Positions 1 through 6,989 of a DNA stretch of 64,000 nt are shown here, in pieces. The position numbers and the translations under genes are program-made. The DNA comes from Paenibacillus ferrarius (lineage in GTDB: Bacteria > Bacillota > Bacilli > Paenibacillales > NBRC-103111). Numbering within the stretch: position 1 is the first letter of the stretch; the number at the start of each line of letters is the position of its first letter. The notes below the pieces were generated by a model. The model was not told the origin of the DNA. It made no database searches and saw only the letters and a program-made list of their open reading frames with translations. The stretch spans positions 116,432 through 180,431 of the forward strand of contig NZ_MBTG01000007.1 of assembly GCF_002027705.1 (NCBI RefSeq). Direction: 5' to 3'.

Positions 1-420
1 CATCTCCCTTTGGGGCGCTCTCACCTTACACTTGCGGAGACTCCACCATTCTTACGCTGAGACGGCCCTTTCGGCCTCTCAGCAAGGTTTTGCTACTTGG
101 ACTACATCTCCCTTTGGGGCGCTCTCACCTTACACTTGCGGAGACTTCCACCATTCTTACCCTGAGACAGCCCTTTGGGCTCCTCAGCCAGGTTTTACTA
201 CTTTGACTACCTCTCCCTTTGTGGCGCTCTCACCTTACACTTGCGGAGACTCCACCATTCTTACGCTGAGACTGCCCTCTGGGCTTCTCAGCGATAATTC
301 GCTACTTGGACTACATCTCCATTGTGGCGCTCTCACCTTACACCTGCGGAGACTTCCACCATTCTTACCCTGAGACGGTCCTTTCGGATCTCGGCGATGG
401 TTTGCTGCTTTGACCCTTTG
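1..420. repeat. Tandem array of four ~104-bp hairpin-bearing units
   Basis: Four copies start at about 1, 105, 210 and 314 (periods 104, 105, 104) and the array may continue left of the window. Each copy holds a dyad beginning CTGAGA and ending TCTCAG or similar. The stem bases differ between copies but stay paired: GGCC/GGCC in copy 1, AGCCC/GGGCT in copy 2, GCCC/GGGC in copy 3 and TCC/GGA in copy 4. The period is not a multiple of three and the open frames across it show no protein family, so I read it as noncoding. Confidence 0.85.
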
Positions 421-460
421 CGGCGGCTTTGTTCAAGACGCCGCTCATACCAATCCATCA

Positions 461-494
461 AAAAAAGCCATACCCATCACTCCGCGGGTATGAC
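461..494 (-). terminator. Intrinsic terminator of the histidine kinase operon
   Basis: On the minus strand CATACCC pairs with GGGTATG and a T run follows, just past the kinase stop codon. Confidence 0.7.
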
Positions 495-500
495 TCATTT

Positions 501-2009
501 TCATTTACCATCAGGCAGAAGCACCTTAAATGTGCTGCCTACCCCCAATTCACTTTCAACTCCAATCGATCCGCCGTGAAGCTCGACGATGGAACGCGTG
601 ATCGACAAGCCCAGTCCGGCGCCGCCGCTGCGTCTAGCCCGCGAGGAATCGATGCGGTAGAACCGATCGAACAGGTGCGGGAGATGCTCGGCCGCGATCC
701 CCGGGCCATTGTCGTGAATCGCGATTTCGACACCCGCACTCGTTTTGGCCAATGACAGCCTCAGATTACCGGTTTCCGGGTGTGTGTGCTGAACCGCGTT
801 GTGAAACAAGTTGAGCACAACTTGCTTGATTTTATCGGGATCAAACAGACAATGCGTGTTAGGCTCCAAGGTGAATGTAACGGTTCTGTCTCCTGCCAGC
901 AAACGAAGCTGGTGTTCCATGTCATGCAGCATGTCATCGAGAACACCTTCCGTTTTGTGAAAAGACGGTGTACGATCCAACCGAGCGAGCATCAGCAGAT
1001 CCTCGACTAGTTTATTAATTCGCACGGACTCACCGTGCATGCTTTTGAGTGCTTTCAGCAGCTGTTCCGGCTGTTGATACGCTCCGCGGAGCAGCACTTC
1101 CAGAAACCCGTGGATGGAAGTCAGCGGTGTGCGAAGCTCATGCGAAGCATCCGCGGCAAAACGGCGCATCTGCTCCTTGGCTTCCTTTTCCGCCTCAAAT
1201 GAAAATTCCAAACGTTCCAGCATGCTGTTGAAGGAAACAGCCAATTGATCAATTTCCACTTGTCCTTGATGTGCTGGAAACCGTTCATTGAGGTTCCCTG
1301 CGTCTATCTGCTTCACGGTGCCCACCATATTCGATAGCGGCACCAACGTACGGCGCAGTACAGGGAGGAAACCTAGCAAACCGAAGATAAGAGCCAGCAA
1401 GGAGAGAAATATAAAGGTAACCAGCTGCTGGAGGAGCACATCTTTCAAAGGGGCCGTGCTCGTGCTGGCTTGAATAAGCCCTTGAATGCCAGCATTACCA
1501 CGTGAACGCTCCGGTTCGCCAATTTGATGAAAGACGACCAACTGCTCGTTTATTATTTGATATGGCAGTTTCATTCGCTTATCCATAAGCGCCAAGTACT
1601 CCGCTTGGGACAGCTGAGGTGTGTGCTGCTCATTTTGGGAGGGCATCAGCTTATAATTCCCGCTCGCATCAATCACAGCAAGGGATAAATCGGAAACGAA
1701 AATGCGTTGTGGGTCCCCCCCATTATCAGAACGATTATTGCGGTCTGGCTCTTGTTTGGGGAAAGACGGATTCGCAAATGAGCCTGAGAACTCTCCCACT
1801 GCCGCACGCCACATATTGGGCGGAAGCGCCGCCAGCTGATTGCGAATGGTCTCCGCTTTATTTTGATACATGAACTGCTGCATGACGACATATTGGAAAA
1901 TACCGATAAGCAAAAGCAGGGCAGACATGACTAATAATGATCTCGATAATAGCTGAAATTTCAGGGAGCCCATTACGAAGAGATCGGCAAACCAGCCCCG
2001 CTTCTTCAT
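501..2009 (-). CDS. Sensor histidine kinase, OmpR-partner type
   Basis: Membrane sensor kinase of 502 residues that should autophosphorylate and pass phosphate to the regulator encoded just upstream. Visible parts in order: first membrane helix near residues 22-45, an extracytoplasmic domain of about 145 residues rich in N, D and Q, a second helix near 192-216, HAMP near 217-270, HisKA with the phospho-acceptor H290 in ADASHELRTPLTS, then the ATPase domain with N box, DNGPGI and GGAGLGLSI. The start ATG overlaps the regulator stop by 4 bp (ATGA), so the pair is translationally coupled. The signal sensed is not evident from the sequence. Confidence 0.95.
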   Translation of the reverse strand: MKKRGWFADLFVMGSLKFQLLSRSLLVMSALLLLIGIFQYVVMQQFMYQNKAETIRNQLAALPPNMWRAAVGEFSGSFANPSFPKQEPDRNNRSDNGGDPQRIFVSDLSLAVIDASGNYKLMPSQNEQHTPQLSQAEYLALMDKRMKLPYQIINEQLVVFHQIGEPERSRGNAGIQGLIQASTSTAPLKDVLLQQLVTFIFLSLLALIFGLLGFLPVLRRTLVPLSNMVGTVKQIDAGNLNERFPAHQGQVEIDQLAVSFNSMLERLEFSFEAEKEAKEQMRRFAADASHELRTPLTSIHGFLEVLLRGAYQQPEQLLKALKSMHGESVRINKLVEDLLMLARLDRTPSFHKTEGVLDDMLHDMEHQLRLLAGDRTVTFTLEPNTHCLFDPDKIKQVVLNLFHNAVQHTHPETGNLRLSLAKTSAGVEIAIHDNGPGIAAEHLPHLFDRFYRIDSSRARRSGGAGLGLSITRSIVELHGGSIGVESELGVGSTFKVLLPDGK

Positions 2010-2689
2010 GTCAAATCCATCCGGTAGCCGGCGCCGCGAATCGTGCGGATCAGCTTATGTTCCTTATCTCCCAGCTTGTCGCGCAAAGAACGGATGTACA
2101 CTTCGACGATGTTCTCCTCGCCTCCGAAATCATAACCCCACACTTTGTCGAGAATCATCGATTTGCTGAGCACCAGCCCGTGGTTAATCGCCATGAATTT
2201 AAGCAGTTCATACTCGGTTGGCGACAGTTCCAGCACCTTGTCATGCAGACTGATCTCTTTGCGGCGATCATCCATCCGAAGCGGTCCAATGACAACTTCG
2301 CCGAATAAGTTGGGAAAATGATTGCGGATCCGCGCATAGATTCGGGCAAGCAGCTCCTCAAAACTGAACGGCTTCACCATATAATCGTCCGCTCCCAAGG
2401 TAAGTCCCTTCACGCGATCTTCAACTTCATCCTTGGCGGTCAACATAATAACGGCGACATTTTCTGTCTTTTTGATCATCCGGCAAACCTCGAACCCGTC
2501 CATCCCCGGCATCATCACATCCAAAATAGCGATATGCGGCTGAAATTTATTGCAAGTCGTAATGGCCGAAAGCCCATCCGTCGCAGTCATGACCTCGAAG
2601 CCTTCGTTCGTCAGTCCTAATTCCAAAAATTCTAAAATATGAGGCTCGTCATCAACGAGAAGTATTTTGATTCCTTTTAATTGGCGCAT
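2006..2689 (-). CDS. Response regulator, OmpR/PhoB family
   Basis: DNA-binding regulator of 227 residues paired with the downstream kinase. The receiver domain has the acidic pair DD (13-14), phospho-acceptor D57 in ILDVMMPG, the switch Thr in IMLTAKD and Lys in MVKPF. The C-terminal winged helix carries LSPTEYELLKF and RTIRGAGYRM. The start is supported by GGGAGG nine bases upstream. Two GCTGAA half-sites 11 bp apart (2777-2793) lie upstream and suggest autoregulation or control by the related regulator at 5536. The DNA-bound regulon is inferred only. Confidence 0.95.
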   Translation of the reverse strand: MRQLKGIKILLVDDEPHILEFLELGLTNEGFEVMTATDGLSAITTCNKFQPHIAILDVMMPGMDGFEVCRMIKKTENVAVIMLTAKDEVEDRVKGLTLGADDYMVKPFSFEELLARIYARIRNHFPNLFGEVVIGPLRMDDRRKEISLHDKVLELSPTEYELLKFMAINHGLVLSKSMILDKVWGYDFGGEENIVEVYIRSLRDKLGDKEHKLIRTIRGAGYRMDLT

Positions 2690-2776
2690 GGGGTGTATCC
2701 TCCCGATTATATTTCCTGCCTAGTAGTGTTCTATACTCAGTATCCCATATCCTGCCTAAAAACAACCTGAGCGGTG

Positions 2777-2793
2777 GCTGAAAGGTTGCTGAA
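2777..2793 (-). promoter_or_regulatory. Two-unit direct repeat, candidate OmpR-type operator
   Basis: On the minus strand TTCAGC occurs twice exactly 11 bp apart, oriented toward the response regulator gene. A weaker third copy (CCTGAG at 2766) keeps the phase. No -10 box follows at the distance seen in the three larger arrays. Confidence 0.5.
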
Positions 2794-2816
2794 TGCATCC
2801 TTGCATCGACTTGATC

Positions 2817-2871
2817 TTTCAGTATTCTTTCAGCTAACTATCAATTGAATCTCAGTTAACCTCTTTATAAT
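2817..2871 (+). promoter_or_regulatory. Four-unit 11-bp-phased repeat plus -10 box before the ApbE-like gene
   Basis: TTTCAG at 2817, TTTCAG at 2828, TATCAA at 2839 and TCTCAG at 2850 are each 11 bp apart. A perfect TATAAT follows at 2866-2871. Written in TTCAGC register, the last unit ends 9 bp before the -10. This is the geometry of PhoP/OmpR-activated promoters. Confidence 0.65.
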
Positions 2872-2913
2872 TAAGTTCATTAATGTAAGGACACGAAGAA
2901 AAGAGGGAACCTT

Positions 2914-3813
2914 ATGGAGCCTATTACATCATCCTTTTATTCCTTTCAATTCCAAGCTATCGAATCGGATGTCGAGCTGTTGCTCAGCTGTGAGGAGAAG
3001 GACCGCGCCCATATCAAGAAGCTGGCTATTGATTGGTTTCAAAAGGCAGATAAACGTTTCAGTCGTCTACTTGCCGATAGTGAAATCAGTCTGCTGAATA
3101 CATTAGCCGGCGAGAACTGCATGGTCTCGAATACCATGCTTGAAGTGCTTTTTCTAGCTGAATTGTATCAGGCTGTTACGGATGGCTATTACAGTCCTCT
3201 CCTGCCTAACGGGGGGCAGGCAGCCTTCGCTGAGGCTTCGGTTGGTTTGGAATGGAAAGTTGATCCCGCTTTGAAATCAATTAAGCTTCCCACGCATACT
3301 AATATAGATTTACGAGGCATCGAAAAAAGCTGGTCCATTAAACGGCTAGCCGAATATATCCGCAAAAATCTGGCCCTCCAGCAAGGCCTTATTCTTGCCG
3401 GCGGAGATATGACCGTGTGGGGTAGGGATACACAGGAGCTCGACCCATGGATCATAGGGATTCAAAATCCTTGGCAAACTAACGCCAAGCTAGGCGCCAT
3501 CGCTATGCCGGAAGGCTCGCTTTCCACTTACAATATCTTTGAAGAGTCTGCTGACGCATACTCCAGCAGTGATGTTGTGCAATGCACGGTTGTCGGTCAG
3601 GACCTGATTGAGTGTCAGGTTTGGGCAAGACTGCTGTGCAAGTTGGGTATGACAGAGGGCTTTGCGCTAATGGCCAAGCGCACGTCTGTCTGCGAAGCTG
3701 TCGTTCTAACTGCGAATCAGGAGCTGCATTATTTCGGCAGAGAAGCGTCGCTTCGTCGCAGATGGCTCGACATGAAGATTGACCATTATCATTTTCAGGA
3801 TTTGGTGTCTTGA
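2914..3813 (+). CDS. ApbE-like (FAD:protein FMN transferase family) protein, diverged
   Basis: A 299-residue protein resembling ApbE flavin transferases, which attach FMN to Thr residues of target proteins. Recognisable parts are the N-terminal RFSRLLADSEIS.LN segment, DLRGIEKSWSIKRL (family DLxGIAKGxAxD) near 130 and LAGGDMTVWG near 163. No lipobox or signal peptide is present, so it would be cytoplasmic. The histidine motif HIIDPxTG is not found, and the C-terminal Mg-binding ADAxAT motif is replaced by IECQVWAR. It may therefore be inactive or have a changed role. It follows a phased-repeat promoter, so it is probably a target of one of the nearby OmpR-type regulators. Confidence 0.75.
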   Translation: MEPITSSFYSFQFQAIESDVELLLSCEEKDRAHIKKLAIDWFQKADKRFSRLLADSEISLLNTLAGENCMVSNTMLEVLFLAELYQAVTDGYYSPLLPNGGQAAFAEASVGLEWKVDPALKSIKLPTHTNIDLRGIEKSWSIKRLAEYIRKNLALQQGLILAGGDMTVWGRDTQELDPWIIGIQNPWQTNAKLGAIAMPEGSLSTYNIFEESADAYSSSDVVQCTVVGQDLIECQVWARLLCKLGMTEGFALMAKRTSVCEAVVLTANQELHYFGREASLRRRWLDMKIDHYHFQDLVS

Positions 3814-3886
3814 GGAAGAGGACATCACCTAGCCATTGGCGACTCAGAAGTTCGGAAGCTAAGCTGAAAATCGCTTACTCTTTCGT

Positions 3887-4021
3887 TGTGGATATTTATT
3901 AGCCAAGAAAGCCGCTTGTGGATCGAGATTCAAGAAGTTATCCACATTTATCCACACATTATCCACAATGAAATTGTGATTTACCCACAAAACAGCCGAT
4001 TTTATCAACATGTTACCCACA
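3887..4021. other. Cluster of DnaA boxes
   Basis: Three perfect TTATCCACA boxes start at 3938, 3948 and 3959. One-mismatch boxes start at 3981 and 4013 (TTACCCACA) and 4002 (TTATCAACA), all in the same orientation and nearly all in 10-11 bp helical phase. Two weaker boxes on the other strand lie at 3887 (ATATCCACA) and 3917 (CGATCCACA). There is no dnaA or dnaN gene nearby, so this is not the usual oriC. It resembles the DnaA-titrating or regulatory clusters known elsewhere in Bacillus chromosomes. Confidence 0.7.
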
Positions 4022-4129
4022 GCCTGTGCATGCTTTTGTGTTTTGGCAGGCAACGACTAGCTTAAGCAGCGGAAACCATCGCTCCTTCTTCGCTGGAGCA
4101 GTGGATAACACACATTTCCAAGCTCAAGC

Positions 4130-4306
4130 GGAACTCAGATACGCTATTTTGCATAAAATGACGAGTTGGAGTGACCAATGGGAACTATGGTCCGTTATCC
4201 GGCTGTCATCTCCTTCTTAGGGCTCCATTTGCCATTAATAGAGGATCGTAGTTCCTACTCGCTGGCTAACGGCCCTTTTTAGAGCAACATAGCGGATCAG
4301 AGTTCC
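4130..4306. repeat. Inverted-quartet repeat element, copy A
   Basis: Four units of the type GGAACTAYGGTCCGCTATTT: forward at 4130-4150 and 4181-4198, reversed at 4238-4255 and 4289-4306. Start-to-start spacings are 51, 57 and 51 bp. Sequence between units is not conserved with the two other copies in the window. Confidence 0.8.
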
Positions 4307-4330
4307 TTTTGCTCACCGGCTGAACACACA

Positions 4331-4378
4331 AAAACAATAGCGCCTAGGATTTCGAGAATCCAAAGGCGCTATTGTTTT
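4331..4378. terminator. Bidirectional terminator
   Basis: AAAACAATAGCGCCT pairs with AGGCGCTATTGTTTT around an inner GATT/GAATC step. It ends transcripts from both the ApbE-like gene and the glycosidase-like gene. Confidence 0.85.
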
Positions 4379-4390
4379 GTCACCACTTGC

Positions 4391-5398
4391 TTATGTCTGC
4401 AAAGGAATTTGCAATGTATAGGCTTTTGTCCCCTCCGCCTCCACGACAGTGCAGCTGAGCACAAGGGGCTTGCCCTCTTCCAAATAAATCTGCGGCCGTG
4501 CCAAGCGGGCTACTGGCTGAATACCCCGCGCTTTCCATGCCAGCTCCTTGCGCAGCGCAAGGGGCTGACCCGCGGCTTGCCAAGACAAGCCATCCTCGGA
4601 TTCGAACAAAGCAAAGGCCCCCGGTTCACTCTTAGTGACATAACCGTGATCATCCTTCATGAGGGCATAGAAGCGCTCATCCTGAAACCAAATGCACGCG
4701 TCCTCGATCGCTGATTCATTGTCCAGCCGGTCAATATCGAGCGTTCCGATTTTGGCAAAAGGCCCAATCGGCCGCTCAGCCCGGGCAATTCCCGCATTCA
4801 CCGCGCCGCCTTTAGCAGCACCTGTATACAACATAAGGACATTTCTGCCCTGTGCTCGACAGATTGCCGGACTACTGGTCATTACAGCGTCCCAAGCCCC
4901 AGGTGTAACGTCCAGAATAGGCTCGTCAAACCGCTGCCAAGGTCCAAGCGGATGGTCGGCCATCGCGATGCCAATTCTTTGGTTACTGCAGTAGACCCAC
5001 CGGTTTTCCCCAACTATTGCCTCGTCTGAGGCCGTTTCCGAAATCTCTGGACCTTGCGTTCCCACATAATATAAATAGTAGGTGCCTTCTACTTCCAACA
5101 CCGCTGGATTATGTGTCACATCACAGTCCCAGCCTGGCTCACCTTTTTCCAGAAGCACACGGTCAAATGTATAGGGACCTGCCGGATGATCAGAGACGGC
5201 TGTCGCGATTTCAGCGTGCGTCACCCATCCCTCGCAACCAGCCGATTCCGGCCAGCGCGAGAAAATCAAACAATACTGCCCGTCAGGCGCGCGGGTGATA
5301 CTGCCGCAACTGACATGGTAGTCTTCCATAGCAAACGCATTGTCTGCCGTAACTTCACTGATCCAAGTACCAAAGCCTCGTTCATCAAGTCGTTTCAT
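4391..5398 (-). CDS. Glycoside hydrolase-like five-bladed beta-propeller protein
   Basis: About 335 residues beginning MKRLDERGFGTWISEV. This ATG is preceded by AGGAGG; an in-frame ATG 57 bases upstream lacks such a site. Repeated blades with aromatic and Asp/Glu motifs, such as MEDYHVSCGSI, CDVTHNPAVLE, YYLYYVGTQ, DAVMTSSPAI, MLYTGAAKGG and SAIEDACIWF, fit the GH43/GH32/GH117-type propeller fold. No signal peptide is visible, so the substrate would be an intracellular oligosaccharide. The substrate cannot be told from sequence alone. It is flanked by strong terminators and is probably monocistronic. Confidence 0.75.
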   Translation of the reverse strand: MKRLDERGFGTWISEVTADNAFAMEDYHVSCGSITRAPDGQYCLIFSRWPESAGCEGWVTHAEIATAVSDHPAGPYTFDRVLLEKGEPGWDCDVTHNPAVLEVEGTYYLYYVGTQGPEISETASDEAIVGENRWVYCSNQRIGIAMADHPLGPWQRFDEPILDVTPGAWDAVMTSSPAICRAQGRNVLMLYTGAAKGGAVNAGIARAERPIGPFAKIGTLDIDRLDNESAIEDACIWFQDERFYALMKDDHGYVTKSEPGAFALFESEDGLSWQAAGQPLALRKELAWKARGIQPVARLARPQIYLEEGKPLVLSCTVVEAEGTKAYTLQIPLQT

Positions 5399-5505
5399 GT
5401 GAGTATCGTCCTCCTGAATGTGAAAGTCAGCTTTCCCATTCCATATTGCTATCATACACGAAGTAAGTAAGAGGACTGTACTATTATCACATATAGGACG
5501 ATATA

Positions 5506-5550
5506 CAAAAACTGCCCGACAAGGCTTAAACGCGCCTAATGCCGAGCAGT
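5506..5550 (-). terminator. Terminator overlapping the 3' end of the orphan regulator
   Basis: On the minus strand ACTGC.CGGCA pairs with TGTCGGGCAGT and TTTTT follows. The regulator stop codon lies inside the hairpin. Confidence 0.7.
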
Positions 5551-6219
5551 CTTCACTTCGAAGCGGTAACCTAACCCGCGCACCGTTGTTAACCGAATCG
5601 CCTGGGAGATCACACCCAGCTTGTTCCGCAGCCTTTTGATATGTACATCGACGGTCCGTTCGCCTCCCTCATAATTAACGCCCCAGACCTGCTCAATCAG
5701 TTGGCTTCTGGTTAGAATATGATTCGGATAGCTTGCTAGTGTAAAGAGCAATTGAAACTCCTTGAGCGGCAGGAAGAGGCTGTGTCCCTCCACTTGAACT
5801 TCATGCATGGCTTTATCAATCATAAAATCGCCAATATGAATCTTGGTACAGGAGACTGCGCGATTGCGTTTGAGCAGCGATCTTACGCGCATCACCAGCT
5901 CCTCCGGATGAAACGGCTTAGCCATATAATCGTCTGCTCCAAGCTGGAATCCTTTGACCACATCAGTGTAATCACCTTCAGGTCCAAGGAGCAGCATCGG
6001 CAAGTCCGCATCCTGCCTAAGCTGGCGTGCGAGCTGGCAACCATCTAAATGTGCTGCCGTGATATCGAGAATGATCAGCTCCGTCTGGGACTGTTCTATA
6101 AGTGTCTGAACTTGTGCAACGTCATCCGTACAAACAACGTCAAAGCCTTCACGCTGCAGCGTGTAGCGAAGCGAATGACGAGCAGGATTCTCTTCGTCGA
6201 TGAGAAGAATACGTGCCAT
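5536..6219 (-). CDS. Orphan response regulator, OmpR/PhoB family
   Basis: A 227-residue regulator starting MARILLIDEE. AAGGAG lies 10 bases before this ATG, whereas the longer open frame would start inside the operator array. The receiver has phospho-acceptor D52 in IILDITA and K101 in YMAKPF. The usual switch Thr/Ser (LTA) is G79 in LLLGPEG, so phosphorylation signalling may be altered. The winged helix carries LPLKEFQLLF and TVRGLGYRF. No kinase gene is adjacent. Six TTCAGC-like units in perfect 11-bp phase lie upstream (6324-6384), pointing to autoregulation. Confidence 0.92.
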   Translation of the reverse strand: MARILLIDEENPARHSLRYTLQREGFDVVCTDDVAQVQTLIEQSQTELIILDITAAHLDGCQLARQLRQDADLPMLLLGPEGDYTDVVKGFQLGADDYMAKPFHPEELVMRVRSLLKRNRAVSCTKIHIGDFMIDKAMHEVQVEGHSLFLPLKEFQLLFTLASYPNHILTRSQLIEQVWGVNYEGGERTVDVHIKRLRNKLGVISQAIRLTTVRGLGYRFEVKTARH

Positions 6220-6308
6220 ATATGTGATCTCCTTTTCTACATGCGCCAAGCCTATATACGACTCACGCGGCTGGAGTTTAAAAACTGAACGGCTTTGCCA
6301 CAAACCAA

Positions 6309-6384
6309 AGTGTAACGCGCTACGCTGAATCCCATCTGAACGAAGGCTGAAAGTAAGTTGAACAGAAGCTGATTGTTTGCTGAA
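6309..6384 (-). promoter_or_regulatory. Six-unit 11-bp-phased operator array and promoter of the orphan regulator
   Basis: Plus-strand units GCTGAA (6324), TCTGAA (6335), GCTGAA (6346), GTTGAA (6357), GCTGAT (6368) and GCTGAA (6379) recur every 11 bp exactly. Read toward the gene they are TTCAGC-like. A TACACT -10 box (6309-6314) lies exactly 9 bp after the last unit. Confidence 0.75.
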
Positions 6385-6492
6385 AATGGACCGTATCCGA
6401 ATCGCCTTCAATGCAGACTGCGCCCCAACAGCACAAAAAAGCGAAAATACCTGAGGATCATAATCATCCTGAGGCAATTCCGCTTTAGCCGT

Positions 6493-6793
6493 TTAGGCTT
6501 GTATGTCTAGCAATGAGGACGATTCTGCATCAAACCCGCTGCTTACCTGATAGGTCCGCTTCAATAATTCTTGCAATTTCGTGCCGCTGGCATCCGACAG
6601 AAGCGTTTTGATATCGGAGTCCGTGCTGGAGGTGCTGCTCGTACCACTCACACTATCGTCTTCATCACTCAATAGCTGTAGTAGTCTAGAGCTTGTTCTT
6701 GGAGGCAGCGGCATTCTCATCTGCGGAGCTTTCCGATACTTTGAACGCATGCTGCTTGTACAATGAACTAATACTTGCGTTGGAAATATTCAC
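6493..6793 (-). pseudogene. Small hypothetical gene, probably frameshifted
   Basis: The downstream frame from 6750 to 6493 gives 85 residues, with a Ser/Thr/Asp-rich stretch (DEDDSVSGTSSTSSTDSD) and the helix TKLQELLKRTYQV. A second frame starts at GTG 6793 and reads NISNASISSLYKQHAFKVSE before a TAG at 6686. The two pieces look like one protein of about 100 residues broken by a one-base shift near 6680-6700. Function is unknown. A five-unit phased repeat promoter lies just upstream. Alternatively the intact gene is only the 85-residue frame. Confidence 0.45.
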
Positions 6794-6828
6794 CGTTGCT
6801 CCATCCCCTTCTTCCATAAATTCACTTC

Positions 6829-6893
6829 ATGATATCGCGATCAAGTGAACACCAAATGAACGCCAATTGAATGTTTGCTGAAACCGACATGAA
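6829..6893 (-). promoter_or_regulatory. Five-unit 11-bp-phased operator array and promoter of the small gene
   Basis: AGTGAA (6844), AATGAA (6855), ATTGAA (6866), GCTGAA (6877) and CATGAA (6888) recur every 11 bp. On the minus strand these are TTCAnn units, and a TATCAT -10 box (6829-6834) lies 9 bp beyond the last unit. This geometry matches the arrays at 6324 and 2817. Confidence 0.65.
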
Positions 6894-6989
6894 CTTTCCC
6901 CTTGCTGCAGGCTGATGTATTATTGCTAGCTTACTAGCAATGGGAGATTGAATCTGTTACAATCTTCGAAAATAATGAAGGAGTTTACT

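Noticed and set aside
32..373. 113-codon plus-strand frame across the first repeat array
   Set aside because: Unit length is 104-105 bp, so the peptide is not periodic in one frame, and hairpin covariation points to noncoding structure.
3887..4021. Chromosomal replication origin
   Set aside because: DnaA boxes are dense, but dnaA, dnaN, gyrase genes and a clear AT-rich unwinding stretch are missing, so only a DnaA-box cluster is called.
6219..6477. 86-residue N-terminal extension of the orphan regulator
   Set aside because: The extension is encoded by the phased operator array and promoter; the internal ATG at 6219 has a good ribosome site and starts the receiver domain normally.
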